From positions 1-57,979 of the forward strand of contig CASGCE010000001.1 in the NCBI GenBank assembly GCA_949299935.1: 57,979 bases of DNA, read 5' to 3'. The stretch's first letter is position 1, and every line of letters starts with the position of its first letter. The stretch is from an uncultured bacterium (GTDB lineage Bacteria; Cyanobacteriota; Vampirovibrionia; Gastranaerophilales; Gastranaerophilaceae). A program made the position numbers and the translations under genes. Of the stretch, positions 7,984 to 17,039 are shown piece after piece. The notes beneath the pieces are model-generated. The model ran no database searches. It saw only the letters and a program-made list of their open reading frames with translations, and was not told the DNA's origin.

Positions 7984-8445
7984 TTACTTAACAGATTTTG
8001 CAACTTCGGCTGTTATATCATCTCCGCCGTATAAAACAATATTTTTGGGTAGAACAAGGTTATAATTCATTCCTTTGGCTTTTTCAACAATTATTGATTT
8101 GATATTACTGTCAATTTGCATTAATTTTGTATTATACTCATCGTCTAAAGCAACTTTTTGATTATTAATTTCATTTCTATATTTCTCTTCAAGTTGCGTA
8201 ATTTTTACAGGATCTGTTTCTTTTGCAATTTCTTCTCTTGCTTTGTTTACCGTTTCTTTCATTGTATCAAGTTTTTTTTGTTGATCTGCTTTTAATGCTG
8301 TTACCTGTGAAGATTTGGAAATTAAAGACTGGACATCTACTACGGCAACTCTATAACCCGTATCTGATATAGCTTTGCTGTTAATAGAGTAACCCGCAAC
8401 AAATGCTATTAAACAAATTGCAATAAACCATAAATGTTTTTTCAT
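7984..8445 (-). CDS. OmpH/Skp family periplasmic chaperone
   Basis: A 153-residue exported protein. The signal sequence is MKKHLWFIAICLIAFVAGYS. It is followed by YRVAVVDVQSLISKSSQV, the typical Skp start, a long charged coiled coil (about residues 50-115) and the closing segment NYNLVLPKNIVLYGGDDIT. In other bacteria Skp trimers hold unfolded outer-membrane proteins in the periplasm. An AAAGG ribosome binding site precedes the ATG. It is divergent from pgk. Confidence 0.9.
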   Translation of the reverse strand: MKKHLWFIAICLIAFVAGYSINSKAISDTGYRVAVVDVQSLISKSSQVTALKADQQKKLDTMKETVNKAREEIAKETDPVKITQLEEKYRNEINNQKVALDDEYNTKLMQIDSNIKSIIVEKAKGMNYNLVLPKNIVLYGGDDITAEVAKSVK

Positions 8446-8524
8446 AATATAAATCCTTTCTTTAGTACATGTTATTTGCGTTTTTTAAAATTTTAAAATC
8501 CGACAGTCGGGCAGAAATTACATT

Positions 8525-8553
8525 TTGCGAAAAATTTATGTTTTATGTAAAAT
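8525..8553 (+). promoter_or_regulatory. Promoter of pgk
   Basis: TTGCGA, a 17-bp spacer and TAAAAT are followed by a conventional leader with AAGGAG just before the ATG at 8581. Confidence 0.7.
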
Positions 8554-8580
8554 AATCTTATAAAAGAAGGAGAATTTTAT

Positions 8581-9783
8581 ATGAAAAAATCAATTAAAGA
8601 TTTAGGTGACATCAAGGGAAAAAGAGCTCTTGTAAGAGTTGATATTAACGTACCTTTAGATGCAGACAAAAATGTTACTGATGATACCAGAATTCAAGCA
8701 ATTTTGCCTACAGTAAACTATTTAAAAGATAAAGGTGCAAAAATTATTCTTATGGCACATTTAGGCAGGCCAAAAGGTGAAGTAAACCCTGAATTTTCAC
8801 TGGCACCTGTTGCAAAATACTTATCTAAAGTTTTGGGCGAAGATGTTTTGTTTGTTTCAACACCTGTTGGCGAAGGTGCTGAAAAAGACTTGGCAAATTT
8901 AAAAGACGGTCAAGTTGCTCTATTAGAAAATATTCGTTATTACAAGGCTGAAGAAGCAAAAGATGATGATATGACTTTTGCAAATGAGCTTGCAAAACTT
9001 GGTGATTTTTATGTTAATGATGCTTTTGGTGCGGCACACAGAAATCATACATCAACTGCCAAAGTAGCAAAAGTTGTAAAACCTGCAGTATCAGGTCTTT
9101 TAATGGAAAAAGAATTAAGATGCTTGTCACAAGCCCTTGATAACCCGACAAGACCTTTCACTGCTGTTGTTGGCGGAGCTAAAGTTTCTTCAAAAATCGG
9201 TGTTTTAGAAAACTTAATCGACAAAGTTGATAACCTAATTATCGGGGGCGGTATGGCTTATACATTTGTAAAAGCTAATGGCGGTAAAATCGGTAATTCT
9301 ATTTGTGAAGATGATCAATTGGAAGTTGCAAAGGCTATAGAAAAGAAAGCTGCTGACAAAGGTATAAAACTTGTTATGGCTACTGATGTTTTAGTTACTG
9401 ATGATTTTTCAGGCAACGGCACAAACAAAGTTGTTGATATCAGGAATATTCCTGACGGATTTGAAGGCGTTGATGCAGGCCCTCAATCTCAAAAAGCATT
9501 TGCCGATGTTATTAAAAATTCAAAAACTATTTTGATGAACGGTCCTGTAGGTGCTTTTGAAAATCCGGCATTTGCTGAAGGCACAAAAGCTGTACTAAAA
9601 GCTATTGTTGAAGCAACTAAAAACGGTGCTATTTCTGTTATCGGCGGTGGTGATTCTGTTTCTGCAGCTAAAAAATTCTGCAACGCTGAAGATTTTACAC
9701 ATGTTTCAACAGGCGGCGGAGCTTCTTTGGAATTTATCGAAGGAAAAGTTCTTCCGGGTGTTGCTGCTTTAGACGATAAGTAA
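8581..9783 (+). CDS. pgk: Phosphoglycerate kinase
   Basis: A 400-residue cytoplasmic glycolytic enzyme that transfers phosphate from 1,3-bisphosphoglycerate to ADP. Signatures: RVDINVPLD at the start, the substrate arginine region AHLGRPKGE, NDAFGAAHRNHTS, the hinge and nucleotide residues GGAKVSSKI, NGPVGAFE, and the closing GGGDSVSAAKKF with STGGGASLEF. Length and all motifs are normal. The gene has its own promoter and terminator and is monocistronic. Confidence 0.98.
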   Translation: MKKSIKDLGDIKGKRALVRVDINVPLDADKNVTDDTRIQAILPTVNYLKDKGAKIILMAHLGRPKGEVNPEFSLAPVAKYLSKVLGEDVLFVSTPVGEGAEKDLANLKDGQVALLENIRYYKAEEAKDDDMTFANELAKLGDFYVNDAFGAAHRNHTSTAKVAKVVKPAVSGLLMEKELRCLSQALDNPTRPFTAVVGGAKVSSKIGVLENLIDKVDNLIIGGGMAYTFVKANGGKIGNSICEDDQLEVAKAIEKKAADKGIKLVMATDVLVTDDFSGNGTNKVVDIRNIPDGFEGVDAGPQSQKAFADVIKNSKTILMNGPVGAFENPAFAEGTKAVLKAIVEATKNGAISVIGGGDSVSAAKKFCNAEDFTHVSTGGGASLEFIEGKVLPGVAALDDK

Positions 9784-9802
9784 TAATTTAATTAATCATT
9801 AC

Positions 9803-9837
9803 AAAAAAAGACGGTCATTAAATAACCGTCTTTTTTT
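9803..9837. terminator. Bidirectional terminator after pgk
   Basis: A long stem, AAAAAAAGACGGT (9803-9815) with ACCGTCTTTTTTT (9825-9837), has a 9-base loop. The runs of A and T on either side would allow termination on both strands. Confidence 0.92.
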
Positions 9838-9888
9838 GTATTTCTTAACAACATTTTTAATAAATAATATTTATGCTAATATGTAAAT

Positions 9889-12240
9889 ATGCTTAAAGAG
9901 TGGAGGTTAAAGGAAGATAAAAGCGGTGAAAAGTCTTTAATAAAAAGACTCTTGTTTTCACGCGGAATAAAAACCCCAGAGGAAATAAATTCTTTTCTTA
10001 ATCCGCTTGAAACTGAATTGACTGCTCCCTTTGTCTTTAAAGACATGAATAAAGCAGTCGAAAGATTATCCAAAGCGATTGATAATCAAGAAAAAATAAT
10101 AATATACGGTGATTTTGATGCAGATGGTGTTACATCAACATCGCTTTTGTATAAAACCTTTAAATTTCTCGGAGCAGATGTAAATTATTTTATTCCGGAT
10201 AGGGATAAAGAAGGACATGGGTTTGATACAAAAGCTCTTGTAAAACTTATGACAACTGCAAAACCAAAGGTTATAATTTCCGTTGATTGCGGAACAAGTG
10301 ATGTTGATGCTGTAAATTTTATAAACAGCTTCAAAATAGATGTAATTATAACAGACCACCACGAGGCACCTGAAAACCTTCCCAATGCCTTTGCAATAAT
10401 TAATCCAAAAGCACAAAATGCTCTTAATGAAAATCTTTCGGCAAAAGAAATTGAAAGTCTAACCTCTCTTGCAGGTGTTGGTGTTGCTTTTAAGGTAGCA
10501 CAAGGGTTATTGCAACATTATAATAAAATTGAATATATCTATGAAATTATACCTTTTGTTGCTGTCGGAACAATCTCCGATATCGTTCCTTTGATAGGCG
10601 AAAACAGATATTTTGTAACTAAAGGGCTGCAATTAATTTCACAAGGAAAGCATTACGGGTTAAAAAGACTTCTAGAAAGTGCCGGATATGTTTTAGAAAA
10701 GGGAATAACTTCCGAAAATATAGCTTTTGGTGTTTCTCCCAGAATTAATGCCTCCGGACGTCTTGATACTGTTGAAGATGCTGTAAAAATTCTAATTTCC
10801 GAAAATAAACAGGAAATTGAAACTTCTATAATTTCTCTGAATAATTTCAACAAAATTCGTCAGGAACTTTGTCAAAATATGTTCCTTGAAGCAGAAGAAA
10901 TGTTGAAAAACGAAGGAAATAAAAATCCTGCTATTATTCTTTTTAAACCCGATTGGCACATTGGTATAATTGGTATTGTCGCTTCAAAATTAGCAGAAAA
11001 ATATTATAAGCCGACTTTTTTGATGACATATTCCGAAGAAACAAAACAATTCAGGTGTTCTGCAAGAGGCATTGAAGGACTTTCTTTGTACGATATAATC
11101 AGTGCTAATTCGGAACTTTTAGATGGTTTTGGCGGACATAAACTTGCTGCCGGTCTTTATTTTTCGAAAGAAAAGACTTCTTTTGATACTGTAAAGACAG
11201 CTTTGAATAAAACTATTAAAGAAATATTACAGGGAAAAGAGTTAAAACCTTTTATTGATGTTGATTTGGAAATCTCACCAGATGATATAACTGTTGATTT
11301 TGTTGAAGAAATTTCAAAACTTGAACCTTTCGGCGCATCTAATCCGAGTCCCGTTTTTGTTTTAAAAAATTTAAAAATTAAAGAAAAAAAATTAATGGGT
11401 GAAAATAAAGATCACTTAAGACTTACCGTTCAATCCGGATCTTACGAATTTAATTGTATTCGCTGGCAACTGGGTGATATATCTCTTGTCCCCAAAGATA
11501 CTATTGATGTTGCTTTCCATCCTCAGATTAACGAATACAACGGAAATATCAGTGTTCAATTAATTGTAGATGATATCCATTCTGAGTATTTAAAAGAAGA
11601 AGAACCTGAAGCAAACGGTATAAAAATTTATGATCATCGCAAAAAAACAAATATTTTACCGATGGTTAATGATTATATTAAAAATTCTAAGCAAAATATT
11701 ATGATTTTTGCAGAAAGTAAAGCCGTTAAAGATTTATTACTTCCTTTTTCGGATTTAATGAACAGAACTTTTACTCGGGAAAATGTACCGCCTTGTGATA
11801 CTCTAATGTTTTTTGATTATCCTCCAGATAAAGAAACTTTTAATTACATCATTGAAGAATCTCGTCCTTCCTCAATACATTTTATGAATTATAAGATAAA
11901 ATATTTTGATGATAAAGAATTTTTAACTACTTTTGTTAAAATGCTTAGATACGCTGAACACAATAGTGACGGTATAGTTAATCTTATTCGTTGTTCCAGT
12001 GCCTTGGGAAAATCCTTAGAAACTGTTTTAACTTTATTGGATTTATTTGAAGAGGTTGATTTTATAAAAGTTATGGAGAAAAATAACAGTTTTTATAAAA
12101 TAAAGCTTAATGAAATAAAAAATTTGTCACCAGTTTTGCATAACATAAAATATCAAGAAGTTAAAAAACTTCTTGAAGAATGCGAAAATTTTCAAAAAAC
12201 TCTTTTGGAAAATGATTTAACCTCTTTAGAACTTGTGTAA
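9889..12240 (+). CDS. recJ: Single-strand DNA exonuclease RecJ
   Basis: A 783-residue DHH/DHHA1 nuclease that digests single-stranded DNA 5'-3' in recombination and mismatch repair. Catalytic motifs are present: GDFDADGVTS (motif I), SVDCGTSD, TDHHEAPE (motif III), and GFGGHKLAAGLYF in the DHHA1 domain. An OB-fold region follows at about residues 460-560, then about 200 further residues without a clear domain, which makes it longer than the E. coli enzyme. No ribosome binding site exists. TGC-TAATAT (9877-9882) lies 6 bases before the ATG, so translation is probably leaderless. Confidence 0.95.
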   Translation: MLKEWRLKEDKSGEKSLIKRLLFSRGIKTPEEINSFLNPLETELTAPFVFKDMNKAVERLSKAIDNQEKIIIYGDFDADGVTSTSLLYKTFKFLGADVNYFIPDRDKEGHGFDTKALVKLMTTAKPKVIISVDCGTSDVDAVNFINSFKIDVIITDHHEAPENLPNAFAIINPKAQNALNENLSAKEIESLTSLAGVGVAFKVAQGLLQHYNKIEYIYEIIPFVAVGTISDIVPLIGENRYFVTKGLQLISQGKHYGLKRLLESAGYVLEKGITSENIAFGVSPRINASGRLDTVEDAVKILISENKQEIETSIISLNNFNKIRQELCQNMFLEAEEMLKNEGNKNPAIILFKPDWHIGIIGIVASKLAEKYYKPTFLMTYSEETKQFRCSARGIEGLSLYDIISANSELLDGFGGHKLAAGLYFSKEKTSFDTVKTALNKTIKEILQGKELKPFIDVDLEISPDDITVDFVEEISKLEPFGASNPSPVFVLKNLKIKEKKLMGENKDHLRLTVQSGSYEFNCIRWQLGDISLVPKDTIDVAFHPQINEYNGNISVQLIVDDIHSEYLKEEEPEANGIKIYDHRKKTNILPMVNDYIKNSKQNIMIFAESKAVKDLLLPFSDLMNRTFTRENVPPCDTLMFFDYPPDKETFNYIIEESRPSSIHFMNYKIKYFDDKEFLTTFVKMLRYAEHNSDGIVNLIRCSSALGKSLETVLTLLDLFEEVDFIKVMEKNNSFYKIKLNEIKNLSPVLHNIKYQEVKKLLEECENFQKTLLENDLTSLELV

Positions 12241-12314
12241 ATGTTTTATATTGTGTTATACTAAAAGTGAACAAATTGTAAGTTGATTTCGTTTTACCCT
12301 ATAAGGAGAAAATA

Positions 12315-12791
12315 ATGCAAAAACTATTATCTGTAATCTTTTTATCTTTTTTATTTATGTGTTCAGGAATTTCAGCATTCGCTGACGATGCGGCAGATGC
12401 TAAAGAATTTTTCAATAAGTATGTGAATGCTGCAAATACTTATAGTCAAACAATTCCTGATTTTTATTCACCTAATGCAAAAATTATAAGACAAGTTGTC
12501 AAACCTGACGGTACTTTAGTAAATGTAAACACTGACACCGCAACTTATATGAAACAATTAAAACTCGGTCAGGCAACTGCTAAAATGAGAAAATATAAAA
12601 ATACTTATAGAAATATAACCGTAACAAAAGTTTCAAACGGTTATAAAGTAAGTGCAGAAAGACAACCAACAGGCGAAACTTATTGGCTTAAAACCTACCA
12701 AATTATTCAAAAACAACCTGATGGTCAATTAAAAGTTGTAGAAGAATTAATGCAAACAAAGGAACAAATTTTCTTAAAATATGCTAAATAA
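12315..12791 (+). CDS. Exported small protein, NTF2-like fold suspected
   Basis: A 158-residue protein with a clear signal peptide (MQKLLSVIFLSFLFMCSGIS, cleaved near AFA-DDA). The mature part (DAKEFFNKYVNAANTYSQ, IPDFYSPNAKIIRQV, ETYWLKTYQIIQKQPDG) looks like an NTF2/SnoaL-type alpha-beta fold, a weak call from pattern alone. AAGGAG precedes the ATG. It overlaps the start of aroC by 11 bases, so the two are transcribed together, though no functional link is obvious. Confidence 0.75.
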   Translation: MQKLLSVIFLSFLFMCSGISAFADDAADAKEFFNKYVNAANTYSQTIPDFYSPNAKIIRQVVKPDGTLVNVNTDTATYMKQLKLGQATAKMRKYKNTYRNITVTKVSNGYKVSAERQPTGETYWLKTYQIIQKQPDGQLKVVEELMQTKEQIFLKYAK

Positions 12792-13794
12792 ATTCAGATT
12801 TTTAACAGCCGGAGAAAGTCATGGAAAATGCTTAACGGCTATCATAGACGGTGTTCCGTCAAATTTATTTATTGATGTTGATTTTATCAATAATGAATTG
12901 ATACGTCGTCAAATGGGTTACGGGAGAAGCTCCAGAATGCAGTTGGAAAAAGATACTGTTGAAATCACAGCCGGCATTCACAACGGTAAAACTACCGGCG
13001 CACCTGTTTGTATTGTCATTTATAATAAAGACTGCGAAGAAAAGGACTCTTTTTCAAAATATCGTCCGGGTCATGCAGATTTTGCAGGTAGTGTAAAATA
13101 TAATTTATCTGACCTAAGAGATGTTTTAGAACGTTCAAGTGCCAGAAAAACAGCTATTGAGGTTGCTGTTGGTGCTATTGCTAAAATTATTTTAAAAGAA
13201 TTTGACATATATTGTTCCTCTAAAATATTACAAATAGGAAATTCTTTGGATAATTTTGAAAAAGAAATAGACGAAGCAAAAGCAAATGGTGATTCTTTAG
13301 GCGGGAAATTTGAAGTTGTGTATAGAAATTTACCAATAGGTCTTGGATCATATATTCAGTGGGACAAAACACTGGATGGTAAAATTGCTAAAGCTGTTAT
13401 GAGTATTGGTGGCATAAAAGCTGTTGAGATTGGTGAATCTCCTCTGGGTAAAAAAGGTTCTGAATATCATGATGAGTTATTTTTGAATAATGAAAAAATT
13501 TGCCGTAAAACAAACAATGCAGGAGGTATCGAAGGCGGCATCTCAAACGGAGAAGATTTAGTTGTAAAAGCTATAATGAAACCTATTCCTACTATGGTAA
13601 AATCTTTAAATACTGTCGATAAAAATTCCATGACTGAATGTAAAGCACATTTTGAAAGATCTGATACTTGTGCTGTGGAATCTTGTTCTGTTGTCGCAGA
13701 ATCAAAAATTGCATGTGTTTTGGTTGATGAGTTATTATCAAAATTTGGCGGTGATTCAATAGAAGAAATCAAAAAACACTATAAAGATTCATAA
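12781..13794 (+). CDS. aroC: Chorismate synthase
   Basis: A 337-residue enzyme of the shikimate pathway that converts EPSP to chorismate with reduced FMN. Signatures: GESHGKCLTAIIDGVP, RRQMGYGRSSRM, RPGHADFAGSVKY, ERSSARKTAIEVAVGA, NAGGIEGGISNGED and RSDTCAVESCSVVAES. It is slightly shorter than the usual 350-390 residues, with the core complete. aroB and aroK lie about 5 kb downstream on the other strand, so the pathway genes are close but not in one operon. Its last 16 bases overlap the convergent endonuclease IV-like gene. Confidence 0.97.
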   Translation: MLNKFRFLTAGESHGKCLTAIIDGVPSNLFIDVDFINNELIRRQMGYGRSSRMQLEKDTVEITAGIHNGKTTGAPVCIVIYNKDCEEKDSFSKYRPGHADFAGSVKYNLSDLRDVLERSSARKTAIEVAVGAIAKIILKEFDIYCSSKILQIGNSLDNFEKEIDEAKANGDSLGGKFEVVYRNLPIGLGSYIQWDKTLDGKIAKAVMSIGGIKAVEIGESPLGKKGSEYHDELFLNNEKICRKTNNAGGIEGGISNGEDLVVKAIMKPIPTMVKSLNTVDKNSMTECKAHFERSDTCAVESCSVVAESKIACVLVDELLSKFGGDSIEEIKKHYKDS

Positions 13795-14627
13795 TATTCT
13801 TTTAATTTTTGTGCATCTTCTTCTATATTTGGACTTTCACAAACTAATGCTCCTTTCACCCCAAAATCTTTCAACGCTTTTAACAACTCTTTATAATTCA
13901 TATCGGATTCTTCTAAAATAAGATGTTGTCTTTCGCCTTTTGCGGTATATTCAATTCCTGCAAGGTGTGCATGAAAATTTTCTAACGCTAAAGTCCCAAG
14001 CTCTTTGCCTATTCTATCTAAAATATGCGCAAATTCATCATATGTGTTATATTTTCCATTTGTTCTTGCATGTATATGTGAAAAATCAATACAGGGAAGT
14101 ACCATTTCAAACTCTTTTGATAACTTAATTATTTCTTCAAAATCCCCCCATTGTGTTGCTTTTCCTGTTGTTTCCGGACGTACCCACATCTTTATGTTAT
14201 TTGATTTTAAAGTTTCAATAATGATTTCGGTTTGTTTTTTTACTTTTTCAAAAACAGTTTCTTTTTCTTGTCCCATATAATAGGCCGCATGGTATGTTAT
14301 ACTGTATGCTCCGACATCTTGGGCTGCTTGTGCTGTTTCTACAATTCTTTTTACACTGGCTTCAACTTTTTCTTCTTCTTTTGAATTTAAATTTATGTAA
14401 TACGGCCCATGCGCGGTCAGCACTATTTCTTTTTCTTTGGATATTTTCTTCACTAAATTTCTGGTTGCATCTGACATTTTGACCCCATGAACAAATTCTA
14501 TTTCCATTCCGTCCAGATTTAAATTATTTAAAATATCAAATGCCTCCGGATAACTGCCTTTTCCTGTTAATATAGGCATTCCTGCTGTTAGAAAATTTAA
14601 TTTATCCATCTTATAAAAGTTTTGCAC
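13779..14627 (-). CDS. Endonuclease IV-like TIM-barrel protein
   Basis: A 282-residue protein of the AP endonuclease family 2 / xylose isomerase-like TIM-barrel group. Metal-ligand motifs typical of Nfo are visible: LTAHGPYYINL, ITYHAAYYMG, CIDFSHIHAR, ENFHAHLAGIEY and CESPNIEEDA. These support an AP endonuclease that cuts DNA at abasic sites, closest in style to archaeal-type Nfo proteins. The GTG at 14627 lies inside the end of the upstream crcB remnant. An in-frame ATG at 14609 (MDKLNFLTAG) is the alternative start and leaves only one base after the crcB stop. Confidence 0.85.
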   Translation of the reverse strand: MQNFYKMDKLNFLTAGMPILTGKGSYPEAFDILNNLNLDGMEIEFVHGVKMSDATRNLVKKISKEKEIVLTAHGPYYINLNSKEEEKVEASVKRIVETAQAAQDVGAYSITYHAAYYMGQEKETVFEKVKKQTEIIIETLKSNNIKMWVRPETTGKATQWGDFEEIIKLSKEFEMVLPCIDFSHIHARTNGKYNTYDEFAHILDRIGKELGTLALENFHAHLAGIEYTAKGERQHLILEESDMNYKELLKALKDFGVKGALVCESPNIEEDAQKLKEYYESL

Positions 14628-14984
14628 AATATGCCCCCACTCCTACTGCTATTATTCCTAATAATAAGCTTAACAATACATATATCCCTGCTTGATAAAA
14701 ATTTGAATTTCCCAACATCTCAAATATTTCTAATGAAAATGTGGAAAATGTGGTAAATCCTCCACAAAAACCAACTGTTATTGCTAATTTTATTTCTGTT
14801 CTTATTTCCGGTTTATTGATAAATAAAATATATAAAAACCCAGTATAAAAGATCCTATAATATTTACTATAAATGTTGATGCCGGTATATTCATACGAAA
14901 ATTCTCAGAACAATACATTCCTGTCAAATATCTTAAAACAGCACCTATTCCTCCTCCCAAAAAAATTGCTATTATATTTATCAT
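14611..14984 (-). pseudogene. crcB: crcB (fluoride exporter) broken by a frameshift
   Basis: The first frame starts at 14984 (MINIIAIFLGGGIGAVLRYL) and stops after 60 residues at 14802. The missing half continues in another frame with the classic CrcB sequence GFCGGFTTFSTFSLE and a final membrane helix, ending at 14611. The shift maps to a short TATATA run at about 14828-14834; removing one TA restores a single frame through FINKPEIRTEIKLA. CrcB/Fluc is a small dimeric fluoride channel with four membrane helices. It could be a real loss, a reversible dinucleotide slip or an assembly error. Confidence 0.8.
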
Positions 14985-14986
14985 CC

Positions 14987-15385
14987 TTACACTCTCACTT
15001 TTAACATAGATTCCAATATTTCAGCACCACTTTCTACAAGCTTTGAGCAATGTTCTTTTTTATTTTCCAAAGATACATTTTTGGACAAAATTCGACAACA
15101 CGTATACTTATTTCTTTTTTTGAATTCTTCAACAAATTCTTTTGCTTTTTCTCGCGCTATATTTTCGTTTCCTTTAACATTTTCTCGACCAAAATTATAA
15201 CCTAACACTATTTGTGCTCCGGCAATAACTCCACATAAACATCCTGTTAACATTCCTCCGCAAAATGTTGTTGCACATGGCATCAAATCTTTGGGACACA
15301 TTCCTTCATCTATTGCTGTTTTTACTATACTTTCTGAGCAGGAATATCCTTTGTTTATATAATAATCTTTTGCTTTTTCTCTCAT
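14987..15385 (-). CDS. C-GCAxxG-C-C family redox-type protein
   Basis: A 132-residue cysteine-rich protein. The pattern CSES (residue 15), CATTFCGGMLTGCLCGVIAG (around 42-61), then YTCCRIL and EHC matches the C_GCAxxG_C_C family, annotated as putative redox-active proteins. A nearby membrane helix or metal site is possible. It lies two bases upstream of the crcB remnant on the same strand, so both were probably one transcript. Its true substrate is unknown. Confidence 0.85.
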   Translation of the reverse strand: MREKAKDYYINKGYSCSESIVKTAIDEGMCPKDLMPCATTFCGGMLTGCLCGVIAGAQIVLGYNFGRENVKGNENIAREKAKEFVEEFKKRNKYTCCRILSKNVSLENKKEHCSKLVESGAEILESMLKVRV

Positions 15386-15445
15386 ATTTTCATTCTATTT
15401 TAAAATCCCTTTTTTTTCAATATTCATTATTTTTTTATAAAAAAA

Positions 15446-15461
15446 GAGCCTTTTCCGGCTC
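15446..15461 (-). terminator. Terminator of dnaN
   Basis: On the minus strand a GAGCC/GGCTC stem with a 6-base loop is followed by six T. A-rich sequence on the other side may allow weak bidirectional use. Confidence 0.8.
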
Positions 15462-15498
15462 CTTTTATTTGTATATAAAACATTTTGCTTTTGCTTAT

Positions 15499-16620
15499 TT
15501 ATCTTATCTGCACCGGCATTATCAAACAAACAAAATCTTCTTCATTGCTTGGTCTTAATACTGTTGCAGATAAACTTGTATTTAACCCTATTTTTACATC
15601 TTCACTGTCTATATTTTTTAATGCCTCCAACACATATTTGTAATTGAATGCAATTATTAACGGTTCTGATGTATACTGAACATCAACAACTTCTTCTGAT
15701 TTTCCTGAATCTGGTGTATCAGCGTTTAGCGTCAGTTCATTGTCTGAAAAATTCATTTTTACTATACTTGTTTTTTCGTTAACCATTATGGCTACTCGTT
15801 CCATTGCTGATATTAATTGGGTTACATTAACTTTTGCTTCTTTTGGACTTTCTGACGGTATTAACTGGTTGTATTTAGGAAATTGTCCGTCTAATAGTCT
15901 TGATATTGTCATTGTCCTTCCTGATTTTATTATTATTTTTGTTCTTTCTGTATAAATTCTTACAGTATCCTCCTCTATATATGCACTCATTTTTATAAAT
16001 TCATTTAGTGCTTTTGCGGGTATTATCAACTGTTTTGTTTTATTATCTTTATTGTCTATATGTTCTCTTACTCGGGCAAGTCTATTTCCGTCGGTTGATG
16101 CTATTTCCAACCTTTGTCCTGATATATCACAAACTACTCCTGATAATAAATTGCTTGTTTCATATCCTGCTGCCGCAAATCCTGCTTGTCTTACCGCTTT
16201 GGTAAACGGTTTTAACTCTATCTCAAAACTCTCATCATCATTCAACTCGACTTTGTAAACATCTATTGGAAATTCATTCGCGGAGATTCCTATTATATCA
16301 AATTTTGTGTTTTGACATTTTATGTTCACTATTGTTTCACCTTCTGGCATTTCAAACGTTATTAATTTATTGCCTAATTTTGAAACTATTTCATTTAATG
16401 TTTTTGATGGTAGTGTTATTTTTCCGGCTTCTTCTACTTGTGCATCTACTAGTGCTGTTACTGTTAAATCTAAATCCGTCGCTACCAGTCTTATTGTTCC
16501 TTTATCTATTGTTTCTATCAATATATTTAAAAATACAGGTTGTAATGCTTTCATGCTCGTAGCACGTTCTACTATCTTTATTCCGTTAAATAAATCCTCT
16601 TTCTTAACTACAAACTTCAT
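15499..16620 (-). CDS. dnaN: DNA polymerase III sliding clamp, beta subunit
   Basis: A 373-residue clamp subunit of normal length, made of three repeated domains. Typical stretches are MKFVVKKEDLFNGIKIVERA, LPSKTLNEIVSKLG, NLLSGVVCDISGQRLEIAST, TDGNRLA and the closing VLRPSNEEDFVCLIMPVQIR. The dimeric ring tethers replicative polymerase to DNA. dnaA is not beside it, unlike in many bacteria. The upstream region is unusually AT-rich (see 16621-17039). GGAG precedes the ATG. Confidence 0.98.
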   Translation of the reverse strand: MKFVVKKEDLFNGIKIVERATSMKALQPVFLNILIETIDKGTIRLVATDLDLTVTALVDAQVEEAGKITLPSKTLNEIVSKLGNKLITFEMPEGETIVNIKCQNTKFDIIGISANEFPIDVYKVELNDDESFEIELKPFTKAVRQAGFAAAGYETSNLLSGVVCDISGQRLEIASTDGNRLARVREHIDNKDNKTKQLIIPAKALNEFIKMSAYIEEDTVRIYTERTKIIIKSGRTMTISRLLDGQFPKYNQLIPSESPKEAKVNVTQLISAMERVAIMVNEKTSIVKMNFSDNELTLNADTPDSGKSEEVVDVQYTSEPLIIAFNYKYVLEALKNIDSEDVKIGLNTSLSATVLRPSNEEDFVCLIMPVQIR

Positions 16621-17039
16621 TTATTACTCCTTCTTTTTTATCTCCCTTCTTTAAATTCTATAATAAAAAACTGGTAAAAGAAAGCAATGTAAAGAAGTTT
16701 AAAAAACTATAGTTCTGTTTTTGTTCGGTTCTTTATTATTTAATAATTAATTAAAAATATATAAATATATTTATAAATAATAGTAATAATAATCAAAGAA
16801 AATTTGTAGAAAAAAGGTGAAAATGTATATATAAATAAGAAAATAATGTAAAAAAAATGTAGAAAAAAAATAAAAAAAAGTAAACAAAAAAAAGAATACA
16901 AAAAATAAAATAAAAAAATGTAGAAAACAAATTTGTTTTCTACCAAAATTGACAAAATTTTGAACAAAAATACAATAATCGAAGTATTTTTTTAAGAAAA
17001 AACAAAAAAATACCGATGAAAATAAAAAAGGAGGCATTT
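16621..17039. other. AT-rich intergenic region upstream of dnaN
   Basis: This gap of about 420 bases is almost entirely A and T, with long A runs, a TAATAGTAATAATAAT stretch near 16777 and three copies of TGTAGAAAA, the last forming half of a perfect palindrome. No TTATCCACA-type DnaA box was found by eye. A rightward promoter, TTGACA (16949-16954), 16 bp, TACAAT (16971-16976), drives the gene at 17040. ORFs drawn across the A runs are low-complexity artefacts. It could be an unwinding region or simply relaxed sequence. Confidence 0.6.
16920..16943. repeat. Perfect 24-bp palindrome
   Basis: Arms GTAGAAAACAAA and TTTGTTTTCTAC meet with no loop. Two further TGTAGAAAA half-sites lie upstream in the same gap. 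The palindrome lies 5 bases before the -35 box of the promoter for 17040, so a dimeric DNA-binding protein is a plausible ligand. Confidence 0.75.

Noticed and set aside
16740-17037. Minus-strand frames rich in Phe, Tyr and Ile
   Set aside because: They are translations of A-rich intergenic DNA with no start signals; the composition is that of poly-T codons.
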